From Pollenia angustigena (Eukaryota; Arthropoda; Insecta; Diptera; Polleniidae), in assembly GCA_930367215.1 (NCBI GenBank), contig OV884058.1, positions 221,444,208-221,508,207 of the forward strand: a stretch of DNA of 64,000 nucleotides, given 5' to 3'. The notes beneath the pieces are model-generated. The model was not told the DNA's origin. It worked only from the letters and a program-made list of their open reading frames with translations, and made no database searches. Below are positions 11,479 to 22,075 of this stretch, in pieces (within the stretch, counting starts at the first letter, position 1; each line of letters opens with the position of its first letter). The position numbers were made by a program, and so were the translations under genes.

Positions 11479-12042
11479 ATGGATTTAAATGAGGTCGCGA
11501 GCGGACAACCGACATATTGGCCTACTGATCAGCAAAAAATTCCAGATGTCATCGATTTCGGCGTGGTTAAAAGCATCCCCACAGAAACTATTTATGTTGA
11601 AGCTTCCCTAGAACTATCTTCCGACCACTCACCTACAATTGTAACTATAATGAAACCCAATAGAATTGTATCTCCGACTGGTTACTTAGCGACGTCAGCC
11701 ATACAAATAAAGTGGTTAAAATATAAAAAATATCTCAGTACCCATTGCTCAGAAAATATAAAGCTTAGTACACCGGAGAATTTTGTTCGCTCTATTGTTA
11801 ATTTTGACAGTTTTCTGAAACTACCTGTTCAACATTCCAGTATTGCCCCCAAAAAAACAAAAAATATTTAAATATATTCCACAGATGTCGAGAGTCTCTT
11901 GTCGGAAAAAAGGAGAGCTCGAAGAGAGTGGCAAGTGCACAGATCCACTCAAGCTAAGAATTACTAAAAGAGTGTACAAAAAGGCTAAGAAAGTTACTGC
12001 AGACTCAAAAAATGGCTTCTCTGGAAAAATATCTTAAGGAAC
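11479..12042 (+). pseudogene. Jockey-type LINE: endonuclease C-terminus and linker
   Basis: The frame 11479-11871 carries SGQPTYWPTDQQKIPDVIDF and LSSDHSPTI, the C-terminal part of the apurinic-type endonuclease that nicks the target. SDH is the catalytic His-containing motif. The N-terminal half is missing. The linker then continues in a shifted frame to 12042 with LLSEKRRARREWQVHRSTQ, which needs at least one frameshift and crosses stops. The element continues after the insertion at 12043-12631. Confidence 0.85.
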
Positions 12043-12631
12043 ACTCGCAGCCATCCACGACTGCTGACGTCTTTAGTCAAACATCAATCCTTAAACCAAA
12101 TTGTATTTTAACCTTTGGTAGATCGAAATTTGCTTTTTTGAATGATTATCCATTTTTTTTAATTGATTTTACATGTTTTTCCTTTACCTCTGTTTTTTCG
12201 TACTTTTTGTCAAGAATTTTTCTTGAAGTCCAAAGTACATTTTTGTTTTTTCATGTTTATCTTTCTTTTTCTTGTTGATCTTTTTCGGCACAACTTGAAG
12301 GGCAAATGTACACATAGAGCTCGTGCCTTAGCTTTAACAATAATTAGTATTGTGGTAATTTTGTTGAATTATTTAGGGTTGAACAATTTGGTTTAGGGAT
12401 TGATGTTTGACTATTGACGTCAGCAGTCGTCGATGGCTGCGAGTGTAAGACGGCAAATCCCTCTGAGAAGAATGAATGATTTTCAATAACAATTTTAATT
12501 AATTTTCATGTTGTAAAATTCCTTTCTTCATAAAAATAATTTAATGAAAATTAAAAATTTTATGAACTTAAGCCTGATACAATTTGGATTAAAAACCATA
12601 AATAGTTCAACAAAATTACCACAATACTAAT
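12043..12631. repeat. Head-to-head inverted pair of 562-bp repeat pieces with 13-bp target duplication
   Basis: 12043-12373 is a plus-orientation piece starting at ACTCGCAGCC. 12385-12631 is a minus-orientation piece of the same repeat family. The flanks carry the same 13 bases, TATCTTAAGGAAC (12030-12042 and 12632-12644), a target-site duplication in jockey coding sequence. Removing the insert with one duplicate restores the local jockey frame. The length of the duplication and the inverted arrangement suggest LINE-mediated retroposition with an inverted 5' part. Confidence 0.82.
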
Positions 12632-13829
12632 TATCTTAAGGAACTTGATGTAACTCAACAATCGGACTACTCATTATGGCGTGCAGCTAGAAATCTAAAA
12701 CTAGCCTTTTCTCTAAACCACCATTAAGAAACTTGAATGGAAGTTGGGCAAGGAATGACGTTGAAAAAGGAAATCTGTTTGTTAATCATTTAAAAAACGT
12801 ATTTACCCCAAATATATCTCACGATATTGCGGTCGAGCAACCACCTGTTGCTGCTAGAGCAGCTATTCCCCTCAGATTTGAGATAAGAGAAATCGAAAAG
12901 GCTATTTGTGACTTAAACTCTAAGAAGGCACCTGGTTTTGATAAGATCAGTAATAAAATGCTTTTAGAGCTAACTCGCATAGCAAAGAAAATTATTGTTT
13001 TTATTTTAATGCTATTTTACAAAGCCAGGTAAAGATCACACAAAAGTTGAGTCATATTGGCTTATTATCAAATATGTCAAAGCTGTTTGATATATTTCAA
13101 CTGGAAATATGGTTAAGACAACGGAGGATAATGGTCAATGAGCAAAAATGCGTACATATAACATTCACTTTGCGCCGGGAATCTTGCCCCCCCTATTACA
13201 ATTAATAATCAAATGATTCCTCAACATTCGCATGTTGAATATCTCGGTATACATCTGGATCAGCGATTAACGTGGAAATGCCATAGAGAGGCAAAATTAA
13301 CTCAAATGAAACTAAAAGCCATTCAAATTCATTGGCTTATTGGAAGAAATTCTGTATTTAGTCTCGATTGCAAGCTTCTTATTTACAACTTTATCATAAA
13401 GCCTATCTGGTGCTACAGTATTCAACTATGGGGCACTGCCTCGGTCTCTAATATCGAAAAAATTCAAAGGCGCCAAAATAAACTTCTTCGAAAAATCACA
13501 GCCGCTCCCTGGTATGTTAAAAACTCAAACATTCATAAGGATCTCAATGTGCCATTATTTAAAACTATGATTACAAAATATGCTGTAAAATATTTAAAAA
13601 GGCTTGAACAACACCCAAATCGACTAGCTCGAAATATTTTAAATCATTGCCCAATTAGATGAGCGATAAACACCTACATATATATGTGAACAGAATCCGT
13701 GATGAAGAAAATTTTTGTCTGGCACTGGCAGGACATAAATAAAGTATTAGGATAAGATTCGATTAATTATTGTTAGTTCATATTTAGTATATGAAGATTC
13801 AATAAATAAATAATGAGACAAAAAAAAAT
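12632..13829 (+). pseudogene. Jockey-type LINE: RT N-terminus, thumb and 3' end; catalytic core deleted
   Basis: After the insertion the frame resumes with QQSDYSLWRAARNLK, then NGSWARNDVEKGNLF and KKAPGFDKISNKMLLEL (RT fingers). At about 13090 it jumps from NMSKLFDIF straight to INEQKC-like and LGIHLDQRLTWKCHREA sequence. The whole palm, including the F/YADD box and the GVPQG motif, is therefore deleted. The thumb runs to 13662 and a 3' untranslated region to about 13820, ending in AATAAATAAATAATG and a short A run. The 3' end is nearly identical to that of the fragment at 53076-53324. Confidence 0.85.
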
Positions 13830-14345
13830 AATAAATGCCACGACGTGAGATTAAACGGCCATTGAGCTTCTCGCGCAAAAGAACCGTTGTTTTGTTGGTT
13901 GTGTGGCACCATCCTATTAGAAACACATATCGTTCGGGTCCATATCTTCAATTTGTGGCCACAAGAAGTCCGTCATCATCTCGCAATAGCGAACACCATT
14001 CACGGTAACTGCTTGACCGACCTCATTTTCGAAAAAGTGCGACCCATAAACAGCATGCAGAGTCTATTCACCTTTCCTACGGACTCGGTTTGCTTAAATT
14101 TGCGCACAATTCTCCCAATCGTGGACACATTTGGTCGGTTATGCTGACCAAAAAAATCACGAAGCACACTAAATGCATTTTTAATTTGAACGCCCATTTC
14201 CTTAAGAGGCTTCAACTTTCTTAACGCGCTGCTTAATTGTGTACTTCTCCACGGTTGAATATGTCAAACACTGAACAATAAATTTCAAATTAAGTTGGAC
14301 AAAAAACTTGTAGTTAAAGTGTGACTCTCAATTAGCATCATGCAT
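13830..14345 (-). pseudogene. Tc1/mariner-like transposase fragment (copy 1)
   Basis: The minus strand begins with an N-terminal HTH segment (KYTIKQRVKKVEA, then NRPNVSTIGRIVRKFKQTES). It skips to HFFENEVGQAVTVNGVRYC and then DMCF, two stops, and DGAT, the second catalytic Asp region, ending in LREKLNGRLISRRG. The block with the first Asp is deleted. The right edge (14300-14345) carries a terminal-repeat sequence matching the left edge of the fragment at 9404. Confidence 0.75.
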
Positions 14346-15369
14346 TATGTTTAGACCACCCTTTATTTGTGTTAAACTTATATAATTTGGATTTGAATTT
14401 ACTCCTAAGGTGCTTTTGTAGACAGTTTAAAAAAAGTATAAAATCAAATCGAAATTTTTTTTTTTTAATTGTTAAGACTTCTGAAAACTGGACACAAATA
14501 TATTTTTCTTATATTTTCAACTTCCTATTAAAAAGGACCACAAATTTTTATTAATAGAGGAGTTTTCAGAGAACTTCAAATTGGGAACTCTTATTAAGAT
14601 TTTAAAACTGGTCAAATTATTATAAGAGTTTATTTTAATTCATTTCTGACCTACAATAGAATTACCCCCATATTCATAAATGATTATAAAATTTAATAAA
14701 CGTTTATTAAGGAAAATTTTCATAGAAAATTTAGTTTTCAAGCCTTTATTAAATTTAAAATATTTTTATGAATACAGGCATTAATGTTTAGAAGTAATTA
14801 TATAAAGAATTTAAAATCAACTTATGTAAATTTTACATAAATATCAATTTCCTGCCTGAAAACCACAAAAATTGTGTTTCAACTTTAATTTTGAAAAATC
14901 TTTGATCCATTTCTTAAGTATTCTGACAATATTTACAAGCCTCGTGATACCTTTTACTCACTTCATATTCTCAAAAAAATATAAAAAACGCTTCAAACTT
15001 GTTTTAATTAAAATTCCTTTAAACCAAACAAAAATTCACAATAATTTTTATACGAAAAAAATAAAGAAACGAACGCATGAAACCAAAAAGTTTCTTTCAA
15101 ATTTGCGAAATAAAAAAAATAAGTATACACATGTGTGATACAGTGGGTAAAAAAAAGCAAATTTAATTCATTGAAAAAAAAACTTAAAACAAATTTCAGT
15201 CTTTAATCTAGTAAAAATTAAATGTTGTTTGTGTGTTAGCAGAAAGCAACAAATGCAAAAGGCTTGTTATACAATACATTTGGAAGTAACGACGTATGTG
15301 CTTTTATTTATAATAGTTTTTCGCTGATCTTTCAACATATGGCCGAGCTTCGTGGGGATAGACTATTAC
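14346..15369. other. No gene seen
   Basis: About 1 kb of very AT-rich sequence with scattered A runs. No motif or long repeat recognised. Confidence 0.5.
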
Positions 15370-15545
15370 GGCTTTTAATCCCCCTAAGCTCGCGTTTAAC
15401 GAAATCGCAGGACTTGTCTGATAAGAAGACCACTAACTACTGATGTGAACGTAAACAGTGAATAGTAGAATTTTCATCCAGCATTGGCAGAACCAAAAAA
15501 CTTATTCATTAGCAAAAGATTTGATAAATTCTTGTAAGTTCATAT
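15370..15545 (+). mobile_element. Jockey-like LINE 3' untranslated fragment
   Basis: GTGAACGTAAACAGTG, then TTTTCATCCAGCATTGGCAG, then GATTTGATAAATTCTTGTAAG, runs parallel to the jockey 3' ends at 13680-13790 and 53165-53275, but is diverged. It ends at GTTCATAT, where the candidate LTR begins. Confidence 0.55.
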
Positions 15546-16159
15546 TGTTACGAAAGTAACTTTATTTAAGAATTAGTTGTAATTATTGGTTAAGAATTAG
15601 TTGTAATTATTATTTATCTTGTATTTATTAGTTGTTTTGTATTCATAAGAAATTTTATTAGTTTGCATTGTTATTAAAAATTGTTATAATTTAGTACACT
15701 TCAATCCCAATGTGCAGAAAGCCCTCGAAATTACCGTTAAAAAAGCTTCAGTATAAGTGTTGAAATTATGTAAACATAAGTGCCGCCATAAATCATAATA
15801 GACGTAAGAGTAGTGAATAGTAAAGCCTAGAACCTTCGAAAAACATTTCGAATGTTCTAGACGGCCGAATTATAGAATAAATACTTGCGGCGGCTAGCAT
15901 CAAAAGACAGTATTAGTTCAGACTTTGTCAAGTTTACTTTAAACGTTTAAGTGTGCTGATTATTAATAGAGGTCGCAATAATAAATTACAATTGTTGAAG
16001 TGAAAAAGTACTAAATAAAGTTGTGTAAATTGTAAACAGTGTTTAAAGCAGTAAATTGTAAACAGTACATTATTTAACGTTCGGCTCACATACCCAGGAA
16101 CGATATCTATTTTTTTAATGATTGTGTAGAAATACACAACCCTTAACACCGTTCGTAAC
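15546..16159 (+). mobile_element. Candidate solo LTR
   Basis: The 614-bp segment starts TGTTACGAAAGTAAC and ends CACCGTTCGTAAC, giving short inverted ends (TGTTACG/CGTAAC). Inside in plus orientation are a TATA-like box (TATAGAATAAATA, 15871-15883) and AATAAA/AATAAAG signals at about 15985 and 16015. That is the order expected for U3-R-U5. The right-hand CA is not present and no clean target duplication was found, so the call is tentative. No internal retroelement genes or second LTR are seen, although GTTACGAACGGTATTAA at about 20573 resembles its end. Confidence 0.5.
15827..15860. promoter_or_regulatory. Heat-shock-element-like palindrome upstream of a TATA-like box
   Basis: Two 15-bp arms (CTAGAACCTTCGAAA and its near-perfect reverse complement) surround a 4-bp loop. 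They contain GAA..TTC..GA arrays such as GAATGTTCTAGAC, close to the HSF-binding consensus. The TATA-like box begins 11 bp downstream. Function is inferred only. Confidence 0.4.
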
Positions 16160-16172
16160 TATTTTCAAGAAT

Positions 16173-16200
16173 GAACCGAACATTATATAATGTTCGGTTC
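16173..16200. repeat. Perfect 28-bp palindrome
   Basis: GAACCGAACATTAT followed directly by its exact reverse complement, with no loop. It lies 14 bp beyond the candidate LTR. Confidence 0.9.
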
Positions 16201-16261
16201 GAAACCATGTATGTATATTATTTTAAAACTTCGCTTAATGAATAATTCTGGCCATACACTG

Positions 16262-16992
16262 CACAGAAAAAGTTATTTTTCCAATTCAAACAAAAAATTT
16301 GTAGAATCAAACAATTTTTTGTCTGAAATCGGTCCTATAAACAAATTCGCATATTCAAACAATTTATTTGCATTTTGTTTATTGAAAAAAAACACTGATT
16401 TTTTCAAACAAATAATTTAACTGAATCAAACAAAAAGTTTACTGAAATTCATATACTAAATTGCAAAATCAAAAAAAAAAGGTTTTTGCACAAGCAATGA
16501 TGCGCACACAAGAAGGCACTGTATTAGAAGATGATGGCAGAGAGAGCAGAGCGGCCGGCTGGCTTTGAGACACATTTTTTTGTTGGAATAATTTTTGAAC
16601 GAAGTCTTTTTTTATACACACAATGTTTTTCGTCATCACTCACTGTTACTGTATCCTTTCCTTTGCTAATGAAGAAGAAATGTAACCCAAAAACGGCAAC
16701 AGACCGACTCGATTTGTTTTTCGTCATCATTATATTTTTGTATTTGATGTATTTAAGCAAACAGTTTGAAAAAATTGAATACGGGATTTTGGTTTTTTTT
16801 TAACCAACTTTGAAACCAACCAAAAATTTATTTTGTTTCTTATAATGTTGTTGTTGTTTCTGTTGTTTAAAAAGAGTGAAATTTTTTTACAAACAAAAAT
16901 TTTAATTGAATCAGTAAAAAAATTTGTAGAAATTAAAAAAATTGTTAAACAAGCGTTTGTTTGAAAATAATTCGGCAATAATTTTTTCTGTG
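16262..16992. mobile_element. CACAGAAAAA-ended element E2, TTCAAACAA-word interior
   Basis: Left end CACAGAAAAAGTTATT, right end AATAATTTTTTCTGTG. In the first 200 bp the word TTCAAACAA/ATCAAACAA occurs at least six times, with TTTGTTTG variants at the right end. The middle (16500-16800) is less repetitive and not coding. No clean target duplication was seen. Confidence 0.65.
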
Positions 16993-18399
16993 TGCCCAAG
17001 TTCAGTGTTCAAGTCTTGCACTGAACAGTGAATTTGTGTAGTCTATGGCAGTTTTTTTTGTTTTTTACGCAGTGAACTGAGTATAAATCGAAACATGTTT
17101 GATATTACGTACGTATAGTAAACAAGTGCAGTGTATTTTAAAAACGTTTAGTTTAGTTAGTATAGCGCATTTAAAGCAGAAATGGACTCATGAAAGTCGA
17201 ATTCTACAAAAATAAAAACTTTATTTGCACATTTTGTCTTCTTCGCTTATAAATTTAAAATAAAAACTTGCACAGTTTGTGAGAATAAATGAACAGAAGT
17301 TGGTTCTCCAAAAAATTTAAGATTCAAACCACGTGTAAAATATTCGCCATCTATTGGAACTCTCATTTTTGCGTTGAAGTTACGTTAAAAAAATTAAGTG
17401 AACTTAACCCATGTTAAGTCAAAAAAATGTAGGCCCATACAAACAGCGTTTAAGAGCCCAGCAATATTTAAAACCCGACAAAAGAGATCATACGATTTTA
17501 TGCCAAAAAGAAAAACCTCTGATTTCTCTACCCAATTTTTATCTCGAATCCCACTGTGACTTTTCGATTCGCAAAAAAAAATGATATATCAGTGTTTACC
17601 AGATTTTGTTTTTATGCCATAAAATTGGTGCAAAAGATAAATAAATAAAAACAAAAACCATTAACTGAAAATCTCTGTATACAAAAACTAAAACAAAAAC
17701 ACGCTGGGTAGTCAGGAAAAAAACTTATTCTTCGGTTTAAATTTTTTTTTTTTTTTTTTTTATTTGCACTTCTGTATTGGCCGTACATACGAAACTTTCC
17801 ATCAAACAAAAGCATTTTGTCGCAATTTAAATTTTTTTTTTTTTTTTCTTTTTTACATTTAATATTTTTGAGATAAAATAAAAGGCAACAAAAATTAAAA
17901 AAAAAAAACGCACAAAAACTTTATACAGTTCGAGTTAAAGAACGATATACAAATTTATAAAAAAAAAAAAAACAAAACTTTATACAAATGCATTTCACAT
18001 ACAATACACACATAGGCAAGTGCGCACTCATACATACATGGAGTTGGTGAGGACAGAGCTAAAGCGAAGTAGTGCACAATGGAATCTTTACAAGTTATGA
18101 CTTTGTTTTTTCTTTCAATGTAAATCTTTGGCGTTGCGTTGCGTTTTACATAATATGGGCCTAAGTTTCTTCAACGAAGTTTTCATCCAAGATTCCCAAA
18201 TTTGTGATATGTTCGAAAATAAACACTATTGATATGTGGAAAACACAAACGCTTATAGTGTCTGTGTAGTAAACCATTAAAAACGTTTCTCTGTTTGTGA
18301 TCTTGAGTTCGTTCGTTTCAGTTGTGCTTAGCACCCTTTCGGATGGAATAGGAAACAAAAAATATTTTACAAATAAAGAGTAGTTAAATTTTAAGGGCC
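16993..18399. other. No gene seen; long A and T runs
   Basis: 1.4 kb of unique-looking AT-rich DNA with T runs at 17742-17760 and 17832-17848. GTATAAAT at 17090 resembles a TATA box, but no downstream exon is recognisable. Confidence 0.45.
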
Positions 18400-18960
18400 G
18401 ATGTTGATTTTGAATAAAACACAAATGATTAAAGAAATTACTGTAATTTCTTTTTATTATGATAATATAAGTATGGTTCAATTATGTACGGAACAAAATA
18501 TCGGTCAAATGGCCGCCGCGACTTCGGCGGCACACTTCCATCCGATGGTACACATTTTCGATGACGCTGAGGCATAATTAAGGTTCTATGCCGTTAATTT
18601 GCCGAATTATCACATCCTTTATCTCTTGAATTATTGCTGGCTTATCGAAGAAGATCTTTTCTTTGAAATAACCACAAATAAGAAGTCCAACGGTGTTGAC
18701 CATGTGAGATAACACGGCCATTGAATTTGTCACGCAAAAGAGCCATTGTTTCGCTAGCTGTGTGGATAGTGGCACCTTGAAACCACATATCGTCCACATC
18801 CATATCTTCCAATTCGGGATAAAAAGTACTTTATCATCTCACAATAGCGAACACCATTCACAGTAACTGCCTGACCGGCCTCATTTTGAAAATAATACGG
18901 CCCGATGATGCCGCCAGCCCATAAAGCACTACATTTTTTATTCATTCATTAATATAGAAT
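18400..18960 (-). pseudogene. Tc1/mariner-like transposase fragment (copy 2)
   Basis: The minus strand reads SALWAGGIIGPYYFQNEAGQ, then VRYCEMI, DVDDMWFQGATIHTASETMA and LLRDKFNGRVISHG, then the C-terminal AIIQEIKDV stretch. In this family the segment is normally WFQQDGAT; here the QD pair is missing, so the second catalytic Asp is gone. Frames are broken at least twice. The N-terminal HTH and the first Asp block are absent. Confidence 0.75.
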
Positions 18961-19573
18961 TGATAGAAAGAAACATTAAATCAAGGTATATTTACACAAG
19001 GTAGACTCATTTGGACATGTAGACATGCTGCTCTATAAAAGGAACCAAGTTGTAAAAATTGTCTTCATATAAAACAAAAACAATTTAACGCACACATGTA
19101 CAAATTTTGGCTCATATACACGAAATTTGACGTTTGGGTTCCAACTAGGGGTAATCAGCTGACAAACATACGGGCCAACGAGTTTACCTTGTGTACATAT
19201 ACCTTGCATTAAATGCTAGAAAGAGCAAACTATAAAAAATGTAAACAAAGTTTATTAGTTTTTTTTTTCTCTTGTTACGGTTTTGTTTCAGAGATGGCGT
19301 TGAGAATGTTTAAAATTGTACACACAATCTTTAAAAATTGTACTTTTTTACCCTAATTGTACTAAAAGATTTTTTAGTTGAAATAAATTTTATTTATGTT
19401 CTTAAAAAAACCCCACAAAAAGGTATTATAAATCTTAGTTTAAAAAATATCAACAAAAAAGTACAATTAAAACAACTTAGCCATCCCTGTTCTGTTAATT
19501 TTATTAAATGTTGCCAACTTTTTGTTTATGAGAAACCTAAAAACAAAAAGCGGTAGTAAACCGCTGATTTACT
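18961..19573. other. No gene seen
   Basis: AT-rich, without recognisable coding or repeat structure. Confidence 0.45.
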
Positions 19574-19885
19574 TGGTGGCCACACGATCAAGTTTTGCCT
19601 TTCAATTCCTTTCAATTTGCAATACACTCTCAGTTTTTTACTAACCCACTCACACTTTTTAAATTGACCACGAGATGGCTTTCAATTTCACCTTTCCATT
19701 TGTTTGGCAATTTACTTTCAATTTAACAGCTGAGTACACGTTTGTCTCTGTTGTTGTTGACATCTTGGAAGTAAATTGCTTACAAATTGAGTGCAGCCTA
19801 CGTCACAGCTTTCAATTTATGTAAATTTTGACAAGCAGTATATGTAAAAGACTATCAAGAACAACTTGAACGTGTGGCCGCAGGG
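19574..19885. mobile_element. MITE of about 300 bp, GGCCACACG ends; inverted sister at 50074
   Basis: Left end GGCCACACGATCAAGTT, right end AACTTGAACGTGTGGCCGC. The copy at 50074-50405 carries the same sequence in reverse orientation, including ACCCTGCGGCCACACG and TTGTTCTTGATAGTC. Inside, CTTTCAATT words recur. There is no ORF. Confidence 0.75.
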
Positions 19886-20104
19886 TCAGCAACACTTTTA
19901 TTATTTCAAGCTTGAAATGTCAATTTTAAGTTTAACAATTTCACATTTTTTTGACATAACTTCATTTTTTATCGATAACTTTAGTAAAATTTTTGACAGT
20001 TTGCCATTTATCTTAATACAGCTGAACCCTTCGCGCTTGGTTAATTTGTCTATTACTTTATGTTTGCACTGTTCACCAAAACTTGAACAATGCATTAAAA
20101 ATGT

Positions 20105-20440
20105 AGTGTCATAAGGGCTTAAACCGCACCAAACGGTCACTCTTTGTGGGTGCATTGGTTTTTCGACAATCACTCTTGGATTATCATTCGCCCAAATGCG
20201 GCAATTCTGCTTATTGACGAATCCACTGAGGTGAAAATGGCCATCATCACTGAAGATGAAGTGCACGATATGCATTTTAATTTGAACGCCCATTTTCATA
20301 ATAAGACTGAATAACTTTAACGCGTTGCTTGATTGTGTTTCTTTCCATGGTTAAAATTGAGCTAGTCTGAAATTGAGAAATGTCAAATGAAATGCAGAAA
20401 AAAACATGAGGTGTGGTTCACATTTAACATCGACCCTTAA
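20105..20440 (-). pseudogene. Tc1/mariner-like transposase fragment (copy 3)
   Basis: The minus strand has a start region MERNTIKQRVKVIQSYYENG at about 20345. A deletion junction follows, then IFSDDGHFHLSGFVNKQNCR and IWANDNPRVIVEKPMHPQRV up to VTVWCGL. SDDGHF holds the first catalytic Asp of the DDE triad. The rest of the catalytic domain is gone after 20110. Confidence 0.75.
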
Positions 20441-20734
20441 AATTTAACCATCCGTTACAAAATATTCATACGAAAAAAACCGGTCGTTGCTAAAATTTTT
20501 ATTTGTTTATTACTTTATCAATGTAAAAAAGAAAAACTAACACTGTTTTAATGTTCGTTACTTTTTTTAAAAAGTTACGAACGGTATTAACCCCCCGTGC
20601 CACATGCAAGTGCAAGTTCGAAAAACTCAATGCACACAATTTTTGTACTTTCAGTCAATCGGATGTTTCCTCTACTTTTCGTTGATAACACTGTGTGTAA
20701 TTTTTCAAGTCATGGAAAAATAACCATATACAAA

Positions 20735-21290
20735 CACCACTTCGTGATTAAAGACCAAAAAAAAAACCGTTTCTCCCAGTATTGCCCAAAGTCATGCACT
20801 TTTTTTAATAGGCCCCCAAAGAGTTGGGGCCTCGGTGTCAGTTTTGCAAAAAGTGATAATTTTCTCAGACCCATATCTTGCAAGCCGGTCGGAATTTTGA
20901 TTTGCCCTCTGAGACAAAGTTGTAGCTCTTGTCATAAAGATTGTGAAATTGTGAACATATAAAATCAGAAAACTTCATCTTCAAGATCAAAATCGCAAAA
21001 AACTTAAAAAAATTCGTATTTTGTTTACCTTTTTTCCCCTGTTCAGGTCTATAGGTTGCAAACTGTTCAAAATTCAAGGAAGCAATCAACCACAAAAATG
21101 TAACTTAGATCTCAATAAACAACTTTCTAGTGCATATAAACTTTCTAGGAATGATCACTTTTTTGCAAAAATGCCACTGAGGCCCCAAATCTTTGGGGGC
21201 CCATAAAAAGGAAGTGCATGCCTTTGGGCAAAACTGGGAGACACGGGTCTTGTGGCAACGTAGTGTTAGGATCGTGTTGTAATACGCAAA
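20735..21290. mobile_element. Foldback-like element with ~90-bp inverted arms
   Basis: 20772-20860 (TCTCCCAGTATTGCCCAAAG through GCCCCCAAAGAGTTGGGGCC) is repeated in reverse complement at 21150-21245 with roughly 85% identity. Weaker similarity extends outward to about 20735 and 21290. The spacer is about 290 bp and has no recognisable protein. Confidence 0.75.
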
Positions 21291-21699
21291 CACTAAAAAA
21301 AAATCGTTTCTAGGTGTATGCTAAATAATGTTCTGTTTATTTTCAAACACTGCTCGAAACATTATCTTTTGTATATAACTATGTTCACGAAAGAAAGAGA
21401 GAAAGTAGCGGCTCGAATGCCAGTATCTTATTAAACTAATTTATAGTTCGGGTTGTATTAACAATAAATACTTTCTTTAATAAAATATTTCGTGAGTGTT
21501 CGTGATTGTAAGACTTTGAAAATAAAACTATTCGTGAGTGAGCGAGCGAGCGTGATTTATTACGCATGCGCGACCGTGAGAATTTTAAAAGCGTAAGAGA
21601 TCGCGAGTCAAAGCCATTTGAGCGCACAGCTTTGCTGTTAAGTTTCTTATTTTGTTTCATTTTTTTTATTAGATTTTTGAGATTTTTAGCGTTTTTTTT
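21291..21699. other. No gene seen
   Basis: Contains GAGCGAGCGAGC-type short repeats around 21538-21552 and nothing recognisably coding. Confidence 0.4.
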
Positions 21700-22075
21700 T
21701 CATAATTATTATTATTGTGGTAAATTTTATTGAACTATTTATGGTTTTTAATCCAAATTTTGGTACTTTAATCAAGCTAAAGTTCATTGAAATTAATTTT
21801 CATTAAATTATTTTTATGAAGAAAGGAATTTTACAACATGAAGTGAATTAAAATTTATGGATAATTTTTCATTTTTTACTGAACTGAAAATCGAATGAAG
21901 AAAGGAATTTTACAACATGAAATGAATTTAAATTTATTGATAATTTTTCATTCTTGACTGAACTGGAAATCGAACTTAGGTTTTCACGGACAGGTTGCCC
22001 CGACGTTTCGATTGTAACCACACAATCTCTTCAGAGGGGTTTGCCGTTTTAACACTCGCCGCCATTATAATTTTT
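21700..22075 (-). repeat. Diverged copy of the tRNA-related 562-bp repeat
   Basis: TTTATGGTTTTTAATCCAAAT, then TTATGAAGAAAGGAATTTTA, then TCGATTGTAACCACACAATC, follow the order of the copies at 2638 and 9939. The AAGAAAGGAATTTTACAACATG segment is duplicated locally (21821 and 21898). The B box is degraded (TCGAACTTAGG on the plus strand). Confidence 0.7.

Noticed and set aside
17085..17170. Host promoter at GTATAAAT
   Set aside because: No recognisable downstream exon or other core-promoter evidence.
20597..20962. 121-codon ORF
   Set aside because: It runs through one arm of the foldback element; no domain.
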